Shown here: positions 21,613 to 31,294 of the stretch, one piece after another
How the letters are laid out: the number at the start of each line of letters is the position of its first letter
Numbering within the stretch: the stretch's first letter is position 1
NCBI RefSeq assembly: GCF_000091045.1
Contig: NC_006686.1
Coordinates: 1,648,501-1,712,500, forward strand
Length of the DNA stretch: 64,000 nt
Origin: Cryptococcus deneoformans JEC21
Lineage: Eukaryota; Basidiomycota; Tremellomycetes; Tremellales; Cryptococcaceae
Direction of reading: 5' to 3'
Translations under genes and position numbers: made by a program
Notes under the pieces: generated by a model
Seen by the model: the letters and a program-made list of their open reading frames with translations, nothing else
What the model was told of the DNA's origin: nothing
Databases searched by the model: none

Positions 21613-24076
21613 CTAATTCTTCTCCTTTCCAGCCTCTAGAGCCTTGATGACATTCACCACCATCAGCGTCTTGTTGAACAGCCCGCACGCGAGGTGTTTC
21701 CCGTCTTCTCGCCAAGCCATCGAGAGCTGTTCCCGTCAGCGTATTATCTTATGCTAGTATAAATCACGAGACGAAACACGACACACCATCATGGGCCGTT
21801 CCCTGACCATCCGCTTCCCTTCCTCCTCTTCCACCTCTGTGCCCCATAAGACGCGGCCGGTCTCCACATCCCATATGCGGAGTACGCCATCCCATCCTCC
21901 GCCGGCTAGGAGACCGTATTTGCCGACCCCTAGGCGTTCTGCCGTGGCCGCGGCTGTTCCGTTTTCGGCGGCGGTGGTGGTGGTGGTGGTGGTGGGGAAA
22001 AGAGAACCAACCAAGCTGTTCAAGGAAAAGGGGGAGAATGCCAAAGAGCCTGTACCGGATTCCAGACCGGGGAGGACGTGGAGTGTTTCGCCGGATAGGG
22101 CGTCGAACAGTTTGATCGTGGAGTCTTGGCCGCCGCTGTTTTTTTCGCACACATGGTTAGCTCGCTGGGCACAATCCACGAAAGAAGACGCGACGCGACT
22201 CACGCAGCGAGTATCATCCGCGCCCGCGCTCCATCGTCAACCGGCATCCACTCGAGCATGCTCATCCGTTTATTCTCGCTCCCGCTTACGACGTTGAGTC
22301 TGTGCAGACAGTTTTCAATGGATATCGCCGAGGTGGAGTTGGATCGGGCATTTGGGCCCGAGTCTGCCGAGTTGGGGTTGGGGTTGGGGTGGGATTGAGG
22401 TTGAGGTTGTTGGTGAAAGTAATCGTCTTCATCGCTTGGAGGTTCCATCTTTTTCATTGGCGAGAGCGATCTTGTCCCGCCCAGACCCACACTCGCGCTC
22501 TTACCTCTTGCAGAAGGGTAAAAAGGTAGTTTCCAAATCATACAATTCCCATCGTCCGAAACACTGGCCAGCAGCCGCTCTGCCGCGCCAAGGGGCGACC
22601 ATTTGATCCGTGTGACATCATCCGTATGTCCGCGAAAAGTAAACCGGGGCCGTTTATCGTCCCCGTGATGGACGTGGATGGTATGGTCGTTGCCGGCGGA
22701 CGCAAAGACTTCGTCGTCTAGCCAATCGACGTCGTTTACTTCCTTGGTATGCGCATCGTAACACATCTTCATGGCCATACTCCCGCCCCTGTCCATCCAC
22801 TTGCACACCGTGAAATCATCTTTGCCTACCAGGATCTGGGTGCCGGAGGGACTCCACTTCATCGCATTGACGGCGCCTCTTCCATAACTCATGATGGCCT
22901 GCAGCTGGCCGGACGGGGTGAAGAGACGGCCGACGCCGTCTTGGGAGCCGGTGGCGAGGATGGTGCCGTCGGGGTGCCAGGCGACAGAGGTGATGGTCTT
23001 TTTGGAGGACTCGATGCCCTTGTGGGAGATGCCGGTGGGGCGGGAGGGGAGGGTGAGCGGGGCGGTGGCGGAGGAGGAGGCGGAGAGGGGCAAAAAGTCC
23101 CAAAGCCTGACGAAGCCGTCTGCCGAGCCTGTGGCCAAGAGGTCTACGTTTTTGGGATTCCAGGCGACGTTGGAAACGACGTCTCGGTGTTCTGTCCATA
23201 CCCCGATTTCATCGGTCTTGGCACTGGTGCTGGCACTGGTGTTGACTTTGGAGCGGGGACTAGGTCGACGGGACTTGTCGGGTGATGTTGCGCGGGACGG
23301 TTGGGTGCTTGGCACTTGCAGTGCCTCACGCTCCGGCTCGCGCTCCGGCTCCAGTTTTTTAGACGCCTTGTCGTCCTCTGCATCGCTCACCCGGGCTCGT
23401 TTACGTGTCTTTTCGTTTTCCTTTCGAGCTTCTGGCTGGGCGGGCGCGGGGGACGAACTCGGCCGTCTGGTCTTTCTCTTTCCCCTCGACTTGTCCTTCA
23501 CCCTCTCCTCTGGCGGGGGGAACGGCTCTGGCCGCTTGGGCGGCGGGGCGACTGCATTCGCGGCCTGGGCGCTGGCGGCCTGGAGGACGGAGGGGAGCGG
23601 GAGGGGCGGGTTGGCGCTGGCGGAGGGGCAGGACGGGGGGCACACGTGCGGGATGAGGAGGTGGAACGGGTTGGGACACTCGGGCGAGAGCGGTTCCTGC
23701 GGAATGTCAGCGGGCTATACGCAGAAGCGGGAGGACATACACCGTTCTCGCCGACGTGCCGCTCGACGTGCTCCCAGCGGACGGCCTTCCACAGCTTGCG
23801 GACGAGCTCGCCGCGCTGTATGCGGCCTGCGGCGGCGCCGAACGCGGGTGCGCTGTGGGCGGGTCGAGCGGGCTTGGCGGGGGCGGGGTAGGCGGGGTTG
23901 AAGTGCTGGAAGAGGGGGGTGGCGGGGAGGTTGGACTCTGCGAGGAGGGTGAAGGCGGTGTGGGGAAAGTTGCTCTCCTGGAGGTAGAGGTAGATGAGGA
24001 TGTTGATCTCGACGCTGCTCAGCTGCACGGGGGAGTCGGGGGGGGCGGGGAGCGGGGGGGGCGCGGGGGGGAGCAT
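21613..24076 (-). CDS. LisH/WD40 repeat protein, TBL1/Sif2-like corepressor subunit
   Basis: Scaffold of histone-deacetylase corepressor complexes (Sif2 in yeast Set3C, TBL1/TBLR1 in NCoR/SMRT), acting in the nucleus. Exon 1 (24076-23741) carries the LisH dimerisation motif (SSVEINILIYLYLQESNF). Exon 2 starts at 23696 and runs uninterrupted to about 22,200, and two short exons complete the C-terminus, ending at TAG 21613. After a disordered Pro/Lys-rich linker come WD40 blades with typical GH...WD spacing, for example HRDVVSNVAWNPKNVDLLAT, GSADGFVRLWD, HTKEVNDVDWLDDEVFASAG and FRGHTDDVTRIKW. The blade before the last carries an insert (PYPSARGKSA... NPNPNSADSG) not usual for TBL1. The family is well supported; the exact complex is inferred. 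Confidence 0.85.
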
Positions 24077-24208
24077 CGCGGGATGGTGCAGAGTGTACGG
24101 TAGAAGTTACGCCGCGAAAGCAGCAAAGTAGCCAAGCGTAATTAACACCCCCCCCCCATTCCCTAATTAACACCGCCCTTTAAAACATCAACTCTACGAA
24201 ACATCCCC
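24077..24208. promoter_or_regulatory. compact divergent promoter with duplicated TAATTAACACC
   Basis: Only 132 bp separate the start codons of the WD40 gene (minus) and the TMEM115-like gene (plus). The 11-mer TAATTAACACC occurs at 24139-24149 and again at 24164-24174, separated by a poly-C run. A shared bidirectional control element is a reasonable inference. Confidence 0.5.
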
Positions 24209-25764
24209 ATGCCGTCGATCACCCTGCTCCCCTTCCTCCACGCGGTCCCCCCCGCCACCCGCGCACTCACCGCCGCCCTCCTCCTCCCCACCGCCGCCGC
24301 CCTCCTCCTCACCCACCTCGGCACCCCCCCCGCCGCCCTCCCCTGGCTCCTCCTCGTCCCCGCACACAGCTGGAAGTATCCCTGGGTCCTCCTCACCGCC
24401 GCCTTTGTCGAGCTCGGCCTCATCAACGTACGTCCCCCCCCCGCACCCCGCGCTGACCCCCCAGGCACTCGTCTCCGCCGTCGCCCTCCCCCTCGCCTGC
24501 AGGTACCTCGAGCGCGTATGGGGCGCACGCGAGCTCCTCCGCTTCTGCTGCATCACCGTCGTCGGCTCCAACCTCATCGCCTTTGGCTTCAGCTGGATCG
24601 TCTGGCTCCTCTTTGGATCCGAAGACGCATTGTACGTGCAAACGAGACGCTTGAGCTGACACGTGCGTAGGTATGGCCTGCCGTACCACGGCATGACCGG
24701 GCTCCAGGTCGGCTTCCTCGTCGCGTTCACCCAGCTTATCCCGGAGCATCAAGTGCAGCTCCTGGGCAAGATTAAGCTTCGTGTCAAGGTGGGTCGTTCC
24801 ATTTTGTCCTTCCATGGCTTCTGACGCGTGCTACGCCACAGTCCCTCCCCGGCATCCACCTCCTCATCTCCAACGTCCTCGTCATCCTCCTCGGCCCCTC
24901 CCCCTTTATGCTCATCCAATTCGGATTCTTCGTCGCCTGGGTCTACCTCCGTTTCTTCAAACCCTCTCCCGACGGCGGTCTCTTCAGAGGCGATAGGAGC
25001 GAGACCTTTGCATTCCAATACTGGTTCCCCCCTGTTGTCAGGTAGGTCTCTTCGTATCAAACGCTCACGCAAACGCTCACGCAAACACTCACGCAAACGC
25101 TCACGCCAAACACAGGCCATACATCTCGGTCGTCGCAAACCACGTGTACACCCTCGCCACCCGCATCCACCTCGTCCAAGCATGGGACGCCCCAGCCGGC
25201 GAATACAGTCTTCTCCCCGGTCCCGGGTCCGCCGCCTCTGCCTCGGGTATGGGAAGTGGCGTCGGTGGGCTGGGAGGGGGAGCGAGGGCGGAAGCGGAGC
25301 GAAGAAGGGCATTAGCGCTCAAAGCGCTTGATGCAAGGCTCGCTTCTACCCCTTCCCCTGCTCCCGCGCCTGCTCCCGTCCCCGCCGCCGTCCCCGCCGA
25401 AAATGCAAGCGGACTCGGAGCAGGGAGTGCAGCTGCAAAAGATATTCCCGCTCCCCCCGCTGCTTCAGTTGAACCTACCCCCGCTCCCGCCGCCAACCCC
25501 TCACCCTCAACCGCCAACCCCTCAACCGCAACCGCAACCTCACCATCCAAACCCACGACGACAATCGCCCCCACGCTTGAATCTGCACCTCTAGCTTCAA
25601 CGCAACCCACCCAGCCACAGCCACAGCAGGGGCAGCCGCAGGGGCAGGGGAAGAAGGGAAAAGGAAAAGGAAAGGGTAAAAAGCCATCGTCATCGTCACC
25701 GCCACCATCTGCTTCCCAAGCTCAGGCTGAAGTCGAGGCTGAAGAGAAGGAAAAGGGAGAGTAA
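24209..25764 (+). CDS. TMEM115-like (DUF1751) Golgi membrane protein
   Basis: Rhomboid-fold integral membrane protein. TMEM115 is a Golgi protein implicated in retrograde traffic and glycosylation. Exons 24209-24427, 24465-24631, 24671-24788, 24842-25041 and 25116-25764 join in frame to about 450 residues. Supporting features are the opening hydrophobic helices, HSWKYPWVLLTAAFVE, the CRYLERVWGARELLRF segment, YHGMTGLQVGFLVAFTQLIPEHQV and FFVAWVYLRF, all typical of the family; the later FKPSPDGGLFRGDRSETF also fits. No Ser-His catalytic pair is expected, since the family is proteolytically inactive. The last 200 residues are a disordered Ala/Pro/Gln/Lys tail, longer than usual. The gene is extremely GC-rich, with C-ending codons. 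Confidence 0.85.
25056..25109. repeat. 12-bp tandem repeat inside an intron
   Basis: Four near-exact AAACGCTCACGC units (one reads AAACACTCACGC) fill most of the fourth intron (25042-25115) of the TMEM115-like gene. Confidence 0.85.
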
Positions 25765-26116
25765 TCGAGTTGGGATGAGTGGGCGCGAGGATGGGCGCTG
25801 ACCAAAACAAAAAAAAAAAAGTCGAAAAATGAAAAAAAGGAAAAATGGATAACCTTGGTGGTGAGATGATAGAGAATGCTTTTTTAGAGTCTGATTTATT
25901 CAATCTTTCGCTTTGAGATTTTGAGCTTTGAAGGATTGTTTTGTTTTTTTTTGGAAAAACATGTGGAAAGTAGGCGCGAAAATAGAGATACCCCCGAAGA
26001 ATGTATCAAAGAAAAGCAATGAAACTCAAAGCGATCAAACGTGACATTATGAAAATACAACGTGGTAATACAAATAAAAACGGTTTCGCCAGATGCCAAT
26101 CTTCCATGTCTACAGC
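25765..26116. other. convergent 3' spacer, A/T-rich
   Basis: Lies between the stops of the TMEM115-like gene and SWC2. It contains A- and T-homopolymer runs suited to 3' end formation. No gene seen. Confidence 0.5.
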
Positions 26117-26954
26117 TCAGCGTCGTCGTTTACTCTTCGTCGCCGTCTGACTCTCCCGCGCCCTCTTTATGCCTATTTTTTCCTCCATTTGCCCATCTGC
26201 CGGTGTCGTCTCTTGCCCATGCCCATGCTCTTGCTCTTGCCCTTCTCGCGGCTCGGACCGAGACAGCCGGTCGACCCTCTCCCCCGCATACCACCCCCCT
26301 ATCCCCGGCCCCGCCTCCAGCCCATCCACACCCCCCATCCCATCCGCCACCACGTCCCCTTCTCCCACACCCCACCAACCGCCCGGTTCCACCCATTCGT
26401 ACCGGTTCCGCAAGAGCGCTTCGATCGCTTGGTATCCCTCTTTCGTGGCGAACGGGATGAGCGTCGTAGGGTGTCTGTACTTGGCGGGCAGGTTGGTAAA
26501 CGGGCAGAGAGGGATCTGTCGGTCTGTCCAATTTTTCTCTTTGTTAGCTCCGGATCGCACGTGTCAAAGTAAGAAAACACACTGATAGGTCTGTTCCGTG
26601 AAGGAATAATCTTCAACTTGTCCCATTCTACATGGGAACCCAAAACGACTTGCAGTTCGGCAGGGAGACCACCGGGGATTTGCGAAAGGATAATATAGTT
26701 ACGCGTGTATGGGGCATTGGGTTCTGGTTGTGGTTGTGGTTGTGGTTGTGGTTGTGGTTGTGGTTGTGGTTGTGGTTGTGGTTGTGGTTGTGGTTGTGGT
26801 TGTGGTTGTGGTTGTGGTTGTGGTTGTGGTTGTGGTTCTGGCTGTGGTTGTGGTTCTGGCTGTGGCTGTGGCTCTGGTTGTGGCTCTGGCTCTGGTTGTG
26901 GCTCTGGCTCTGGTTGTGGCTCTGGCTCTGGTTGTGGCTCTGGCTCTGGTTGTG

Positions 26955-26997
<43 letters not shown>

Positions 26998-28101
26998 CTG
27001 ATGCGTACCAGGCGCGGGGTTTAAAAGTGCCGTGGTGTCCGCGGATTGGGTGATTGATGGAGGGGATGCAGAGTTGATTTTTGATCCCTCTGACTGAGGC
27101 GCTTTGGAGCATTCACCTTGCGACTTTTCTGCACCTTGAGACTTGTCTTGCTCGTGACTCAACTCTTCAGCTTTAGCAGGCTCCGGGACCTCCTCCACCA
27201 GCCTCCCCACAGTCCTCGACACCCACGTCCACCTCGGTCCCTTTACAACCTTTCTCCCGACCCTCCTCAACTCCCTCTTCTCTTCTTCCTTCTTCAGCCA
27301 ATCTCTCAGCGCCTCCTTGTTTCTCTCTTCTTCCTCTAAAGCCGCTTCGATCAGCTGGGATTGCGTCAGGGGCTTGCGGAGGGTACGTGTGGTCGCTACA
27401 TGCTGTGCCACACGACCTCTCCGCCCCCTGTTCTTCCCGTCGTCTTCTTCCGCTTCGGCTTTTCCTTGCGCATCAGGATCAGTATTCGCCGCCGCCGCCG
27501 CAGTGCCAAGCGTGCTCGCTCTCAAATTCGATCTGCGCGCCTCGCTTCTATGCACCCGCTTCGCCTCCCTCTTCCTCCGCCGCAGTTCCAGCACAAGCGT
27601 CGAAGGCGCCATGCTCGCCACATCCACATCTTCCCCTAATAAAGCCAAATCAGACTCCTTTAGCTTGAAGCCCTGTTCTTTCGCTTTGGCACCGTATCCG
27701 TATCCGTATTTGGGAGCAGACAGAGGGTTGATCCTCAATTTGCCTTTGCCCTTGGATTGCGCATCCCGTTTGGCTCGGCGTTCGGCACGCAGCAGTTGGG
27801 CTTCCTCATCTTCGTCAGACGGCGCAGAGTCGGTATCCGCAAACTCGTCAAGAAAAATGTCCTTCTGCTCGGCTAATCAAAATATTCAAATCAGCAAAGG
27901 AAAAAAAAGGCGAAAACGGATGATCGTGAAAAAAAGTAACCTACGAGGAGCTACGAATTCCTCATCGTCCTCGACTTCCTTGAAGAGCTCATCGTCATCT
28001 TCTTGATGCGCCTTTTCCAGCAACTCCCGCATGCGGTTTCCCGCCGTGCTCCTTTTCGCTCGCCCCTGGGTAATAGTCTCATATTCAGTCGTTAAAGGCA
28101 T
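26117..28101 (-). CDS. SWC2: SWR1-complex subunit Swc2/VPS72 (YL1)
   Basis: H2A.Z-H2B-binding subunit of the nuclear SWR1 remodeller, which deposits H2A.Z. Exon 1 (from 28101) gives [20 protein letters not shown] and an acidic stretch. Exon 2 continues the YL1 N-terminal domain with [20 protein letters not shown], basic helices and [20 protein letters not shown]. The final exon contains the C-terminal YL1 motif [20 protein letters not shown], which is diagnostic. Between them lies an array of about 94 residues of alternating Pro-Glu and Pro-Gln, encoded by TGGTTG/TGGCTC hexamers (minus-strand sense CAACCA/GAGCCA). The array replaces ordinary linker and should vary in length between strains. 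A Lys/Arg-rich tail follows. The assignment is firm; the repeat is unusual. Confidence 0.9.
26718..26999. repeat. coding hexanucleotide array (about 47 units)
   Basis: Uninterrupted TGGTTG units to about 26839, then mixed TGGTTC/TGGCTG/TGGTTG, then mostly TGGCTC to the right end. It is in frame with SWC2 on the minus strand (Gln-Pro and Glu-Pro dipeptides). The higher-order 18-bp pattern (TGGTTG TGGCTC TGGCTC) around 26875-26955 points to secondary duplications. Confidence 0.95.
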
Positions 28102-28772
28102 TGTTTCGGGCAGGTTGGTCTGCTGCGGCTTAGGTCTAAAATTGCAAGTGAGGAGAAAAGGTTAGACATAAGATATGTGCCGTGAGCATAAAGAGTAACT
28201 CAGCTATCGAGGAGGCTTCGTTGGTAGCTGAAAATGAAAATGATGACGTCTCCATTATTTCGACTAGATTGATTTTCCCGCGGCAACGAACGATTATATC
28301 ATCAACGAACCGAACGAACGACTGAAGCGCCGAGCTGAGTCACAGCAGAACGCCATGATGCCATCCAAACAAGCCTCGAGTTCCCTGATATACCAACAGG
28401 CTACCGTCACAACAGTCTCAAAGTTATTGGCATAAGAAAAGGCCTGCGTTATAGCATTCATAACCACACAGTCTCGAATCATGAGCGTAGCATTGCAAGA
28501 CCTCGCTCCCACGACAAACGTCAAGAGCATCATCACCAAATCGAGGGCTTATACCATTAATGAATATATATTAGCTAGCAATTCCATCGCTTTATTATAT
28601 AATATTATGCGGCTCATCTTATTACCCAAAAAAGCTCCAATGTCATATAAAATAATAATATAATATACGGGATAAAGCAAGTTACCAACAAGATGACCAC
28701 TAATCAGACTGTTTGTCCTTAAGATAGCAAACGACCAAGCTCCTACAACCTACAACCTACAACCTGCAAGTT
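28102..28772. other. intergenic upstream of SWC2
   Basis: Promoter side of SWC2 and 3' side of the F-box-like gene. It becomes AT-rich from 28540. A 7-bp repeat CTACAAC occurs three times in a row at 28743-28763. No gene seen. Confidence 0.5.
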
Positions 28773-29963
28773 TCACGCCTTGGGGACCATTACGTGCTTC
28801 TTACACGGACACCTGTTGATCTTCTCATCTCTCATCTGGATCCTCGGATATAGATCGTCCACTGTCACAGACCGCCTTCTCGGCACGATGTACTCCCGAA
28901 TCCCATATCTCAACTCTTGAACAGCTTTGTCAAGATCCTCGCGAAAAGGTATCACAAACGTGACTTTTGAGAGGTCTGCTTTCCTCCATGCTTTCCACAT
29001 ACTAAATTTGAACAGACTGTATATTTCTCGGAGAATCTCGACTGTGGTTTTCATTTTTTCTTCCTGAAACTCGAAATCATAATATACCGAAACGCCATCA
29101 GGGGGTGTTGGCAAGCTGACCCCTGGCAATCGTGGATAGTCAGGCGTTTCGCATAGATAATAGTGGAAAACGAATGTTTGAAGAGGCACGCTATTTCGTT
29201 TAGACAGTCGACCGAGTAAATCAGTAATACCTCGGCTGAATGACCCTATTGTTAAGGCGGTGTATAAATCGCATGTCCCCAGCATCGGTAACGGCATGCT
29301 GGAACAGAAGCTTGTCACGGCGAGCTGCTGAGTGAAGACTTGGTCAAAGATGAGTCCCCAAGACACACCGCTAATGGGTGGCCTAAAAGTTGCTAGGCTT
29401 GCAGTGTACGGGGCTTGGTTGAGAAAACCTTTGGGACCAATGAAATCCCACTCTAAACGGACATGCTTGACGTTGGGAAAGGCGCAAGTTGACAAACTGT
29501 GAGGAATACCCCATATCTTTGTTGGCTGCTTGGCATTCAGGAGATGACTGTGGTTCAGACTCCACCACGCAAGTTTTTCAGCAGCTTCCGCATCGCTGAG
29601 AGTAACAACTTCAACTAGTTTGAGAGCTTCCGCTTTGCGTCTACCATCCACCGACCCAGTTCCAAAGTTTTCGCTCTCCTGAACCCAGGGGTATATAAGC
29701 TGCCCGATGTTGTCGTTGTTGATGTTGACATGATTATAGATAATAGGCAGGATGCGCTTGTAGTATTGTCGACTAATTAGAAGGTATTCGATATGAACTG
29801 GTCTATTATCAATAAGAGCGTCGTCGAGAAGGTCGTATATCGGTGCGAGAGGCTCTAAAGAGGTAATGCTTTCTAGATTTAGACGGGTTCCGTCTAGTGC
29901 AGAATTATGCTGGTCTCCTACGTGAAGACCGTTGGCGGGGATTTGCTGAAGTTCCGAAGTCAT
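28773..29963 (-). CDS. unknown protein with F-box-like N-terminus
   Basis: Single uninterrupted frame of 396 residues. Residues 40-80 (LAPIYDLLDDALIDNRPVHI then EYLLISRQYYKRILPIIYNH) resemble the three-helix F-box-like opening common in basidiomycete proteins: a hydrophobic heptad, a serine-arginine pair, and L-P-x-I-Y near the end. The remaining 300 residues have no recognised domain. If the F-box is real, the protein would be an SCF ubiquitin-ligase adaptor; this is tentative. The surrounding DNA is more AT-rich and gene-poor than the block to the left, as is common around lineage-specific genes. Confidence 0.65.
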   Translation of the reverse strand: MTSELQQIPANGLHVGDQHNSALDGTRLNLESITSLEPLAPIYDLLDDALIDNRPVHIEYLLISRQYYKRILPIIYNHVNINNDNIGQLIYPWVQESENFGTGSVDGRRKAEALKLVEVVTLSDAEAAEKLAWWSLNHSHLLNAKQPTKIWGIPHSLSTCAFPNVKHVRLEWDFIGPKGFLNQAPYTASLATFRPPISGVSWGLIFDQVFTQQLAVTSFCSSMPLPMLGTCDLYTALTIGSFSRGITDLLGRLSKRNSVPLQTFVFHYYLCETPDYPRLPGVSLPTPPDGVSVYYDFEFQEEKMKTTVEILREIYSLFKFSMWKAWRKADLSKVTFVIPFREDLDKAVQELRYGIREYIVPRRRSVTVDDLYPRIQMRDEKINRCPCKKHVMVPKA

Positions 29964-31294
29964 CTAGCAATATTGATCAGCTATCTTACACGCTATTAGG
30001 GAGACCACAATATTCTTCTGTGCTTACCGGAGCTGCCCAAACGTAGACCTCTTAATACTCTATGACAGTCTTGCGCCTGATAGGTGAAAGAATACGAGAC
30101 CTATTAACAGGGGCGACGGACGCATGAAGTAGTGTTGTACAAACTTACAGTCAGATCAGTTTGACTCTCCTAATAAAACTATCCCATGCCATGGCATCTG
30201 TAACCAAACACGATGACGAAATTGAGGCGAATGTAGCAACGGAAAGTCATTTTTTTTGTGTTGCCGCCCGCCAGTTGCTCATTGATGTACGCTGGGCAAG
30301 GAGAATATAAGAAATCACCAGGAGCCCACGCACTATTGTTGCCAGAGCCGGCCGTAACTGAAATGACGAAAGGCGGAAATAGGAGTGCGGTAAAGAGGAA
30401 AGAAAGCATCAATTAGCAGAGTACGTACGTACGAACGCGCATAGCCGGTCGCCGACGGACAACAAACGGACGGAGACGCTGCTGATAAAACTCTCAGGCT
30501 CATCGATAGCATTGTCCAAAATCATTTCTCGCTCTCATTATGTCAATCCTTAGGTCCTGAATGGCCATGCTAATGATGAGACATTTTTGATCAAGGATTG
30601 TTGGCAGACGACTCGGTGTTAAGAAGGAAATGGGTGAGTATGTGCGTTATTTATGGGCATGGTGAGAGTCAAGTCTCCCCACTTATTACGTCGGCGTGTG
30701 ATCCGCCGCCAAGGCCTTGTGATCAGTGTTGGGAAGAATTTTCACAGCGTTCAGAAGGAACTTAACAACAATACCTTGTCCCAACTCACATGCATGAACG
30801 AATGCAAGCAAGCTTCTCATATATCGATCACTACGGGTACAATTGGCAAAAACAACGCAACAATTATGTACAGATTCATAAATTCGTTCGGAAGGATTGA
30901 TCGACCGGGTTTCGTTAGAAACCGAGCCGAACGGAACGAAAGAGAAACCGAGAGTTGTCCTGATCTCAGTCTGTTCAAATCAACAGCTTGGCCACGTCTA
31001 GTTTTATTCCACCGGGTATCTTGGACTGCACCTTCTTACAGGAAAGACAACTCAGTATAGGAAGCAGCATGGGAAGTGTGGTGATGATTACATCTTTTTA
31101 TATACAAACTGAAACTTGGACGAATGATATGCGAGATTGGGGTCACAATATGTAAAAAATTGCGTCGAAAAACTCGGCAAGTATCTCACAAAGATGCAAG
31201 TATGATAATTACTGGAACCAATGACACTACACCCCTGATTAGATGCTCCTTCTCGTATTCTGATGGCCCCTGCCTACCATGTAGCTTTACTCTT
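29964..31294. other. gene-poor region between F-box-like and AVT genes
   Basis: Contains the small minus-strand frame described separately, a GTAC repeat (30421-30432) and an open plus-strand frame near 30,660-31,060 with no recognisable content. A short block here (30268-30312) recurs in diverged form at 34974-35022. Confidence 0.4.
30179..30412 (-). CDS. possible small secreted protein (77 residues)
   Basis: Frame MMLSFLFTALLFPPFVISVT followed by AGSGNNSAW. It has a short N-region, a 15-residue hydrophobic core and a plausible signal-peptidase site after VTA, then three cysteines. One N-glycosylation-like sequon (NNS) is present. No homologue is recognised and the frame is short, so a chance frame is possible. 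An intron after the first 50 codons could change the C-terminus. Against chance: the start pairs with a well-formed signal-peptide-like sequence. Confidence 0.3.
   Translation of the reverse strand: MMLSFLFTALLFPPFVISVTAGSGNNSAWAPGDFLYSPCPAYINEQLAGGNTKKMTFRCYIRLNFVIVFGYRCHGMG

Noticed and set aside
22749..24103. Long plus-strand frames antisense to the WD40 gene
   Set aside because: High-GC shadow frames (Gly/Arg/Ala-rich) opposite a well-supported WD40 protein.
26632..27053. Plus-strand frames made only of Trp-Leu, Cys-Gly or Val repeats
   Set aside because: All frames of the hexanucleotide array lack stops; only the minus-strand frame joins YL1 domains.
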